DNA of 64,000 nt. Source: Anomaloglossus baeobatrachus. Taxonomy: Eukaryota > Chordata > Amphibia > Anura > Aromobatidae. Each line of letters begins with the position of its first letter. Position 1 is the first letter of the stretch. The position numbers and the translations under genes are program-made. Shown in pieces: positions 63,826 through 64,000 of this stretch. The stretch spans positions 530,937,008-531,001,007 of the forward strand of contig NC_134353.1 in the NCBI RefSeq assembly GCF_048569485.1, read 5' to 3'. The notes under the pieces are model-generated. The model ran no database searches. It was given only the letters and a program-made list of their open reading frames with translations, and was not told where the DNA came from.

Positions 63826-63960
63826 CTCTGCACCCTCAGTTTCTCCACCAGCATCTTCTCTGGAGCCTTTTGTCCACTCCACCCACTTGTTGTATATGTT
63901 CTCCTGAGCATCATGGATCTTCTGATTTGCATTATTCATGTTCTTTCTTGCATATTCAAT
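63826..63960 (-). CDS. PLIN2: Perilipin-2, penultimate coding exon
   Basis: A 135-base exon between an acceptor (CTTTTCAG/ATTG at 63960) and a donor (GCAGAG/GTAATG at 63826), coding IEYARKNMNNANQKIHDAQE, then NIYNKWVEWTKG and an acidic end. Human PLIN2 has the matching block FARKNVYSANQKIQDAQ, then LYLSWVEW. Reading continues in frame into the last exon across a 73-base intron (63753-63825). Earlier exons lie beyond the right edge of the window. Confidence 0.93.
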
Positions 63961-64000
63961 CTGAAAAGTTGTATATAAGCAGGTGAGATTATATGCACTA

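Overview
The window is vertebrate nuclear DNA, most likely from an amphibian (probably a frog). One host gene reaches in from the right edge: the last two exons of perilipin-2 (PLIN2, minus strand, about 63.1-63.96 kb). Almost everything else is transposable elements, many inserted into one another. The amphibian call is an inference from the mix: L1/Tx1-type LINEs, DIRS- and Ngaro-like tyrosine-recombinase elements, Penelope-like elements (PLEs), Tc1 and a Polinton, beside a PLIN2 that resembles the mammalian protein but is clearly diverged.

Layout. (1) 1-13.46 kb: a Polinton that looks whole. A leftward block carries protease, major capsid, pVI-like, penton and integrase genes. A rightward block carries a spliced accessory gene, protein-primed DNA polymerase B, packaging ATPase, a pX-like protein and a conserved Polinton protein. 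Inverted repeats bound it, and the left one is cut by the window edge. (2) 13.5-24.8 kb: a PLE relic with inverted arms, interrupted by a full-length L1 (15-bp target duplication; ORF2 has a single premature stop) and by a TA-flanked DNA transposon. The L1 5' region itself holds a 474-bp palindromic PLE insertion. (3) 25.1-42.3 kb: a five-layer nest. A minus-strand L1 is split by a Tc1 element and by a probable solo LTR; the Tc1 is split by a second minus-strand L1; that L1 is split by a retrovirus with nearly identical LTRs. (4) 42.3-51.3 kb: a MITE-like repeat, then a Ngaro-like element with recombinase and SGNH-hydrolase remnants. A minus-strand DIRS sits in its repeats, and a Harbinger-type MITE sits in the DIRS terminal repeat. 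(5) 51.3-59.6 kb: a PLE fragment, then a second DIRS split by a 4.1-kb PLE that has 1.5-kb inverted arms around a GIY-YIG endonuclease segment. (6) 59.6-64 kb: sparse intergenic DNA with a second TA-flanked transposon, a perfect 30-copy 19-bp minisatellite, and PLIN2.

The most notable signal not explained by protein genes is a set of six hammerhead-ribozyme motifs, all in the PLE pieces. Four lie as opposed pairs inside inverted repeats. The second is the Polinton accessory gene, whose introns all share one phase. All homology calls rest on motif recognition by eye; no database search was run.
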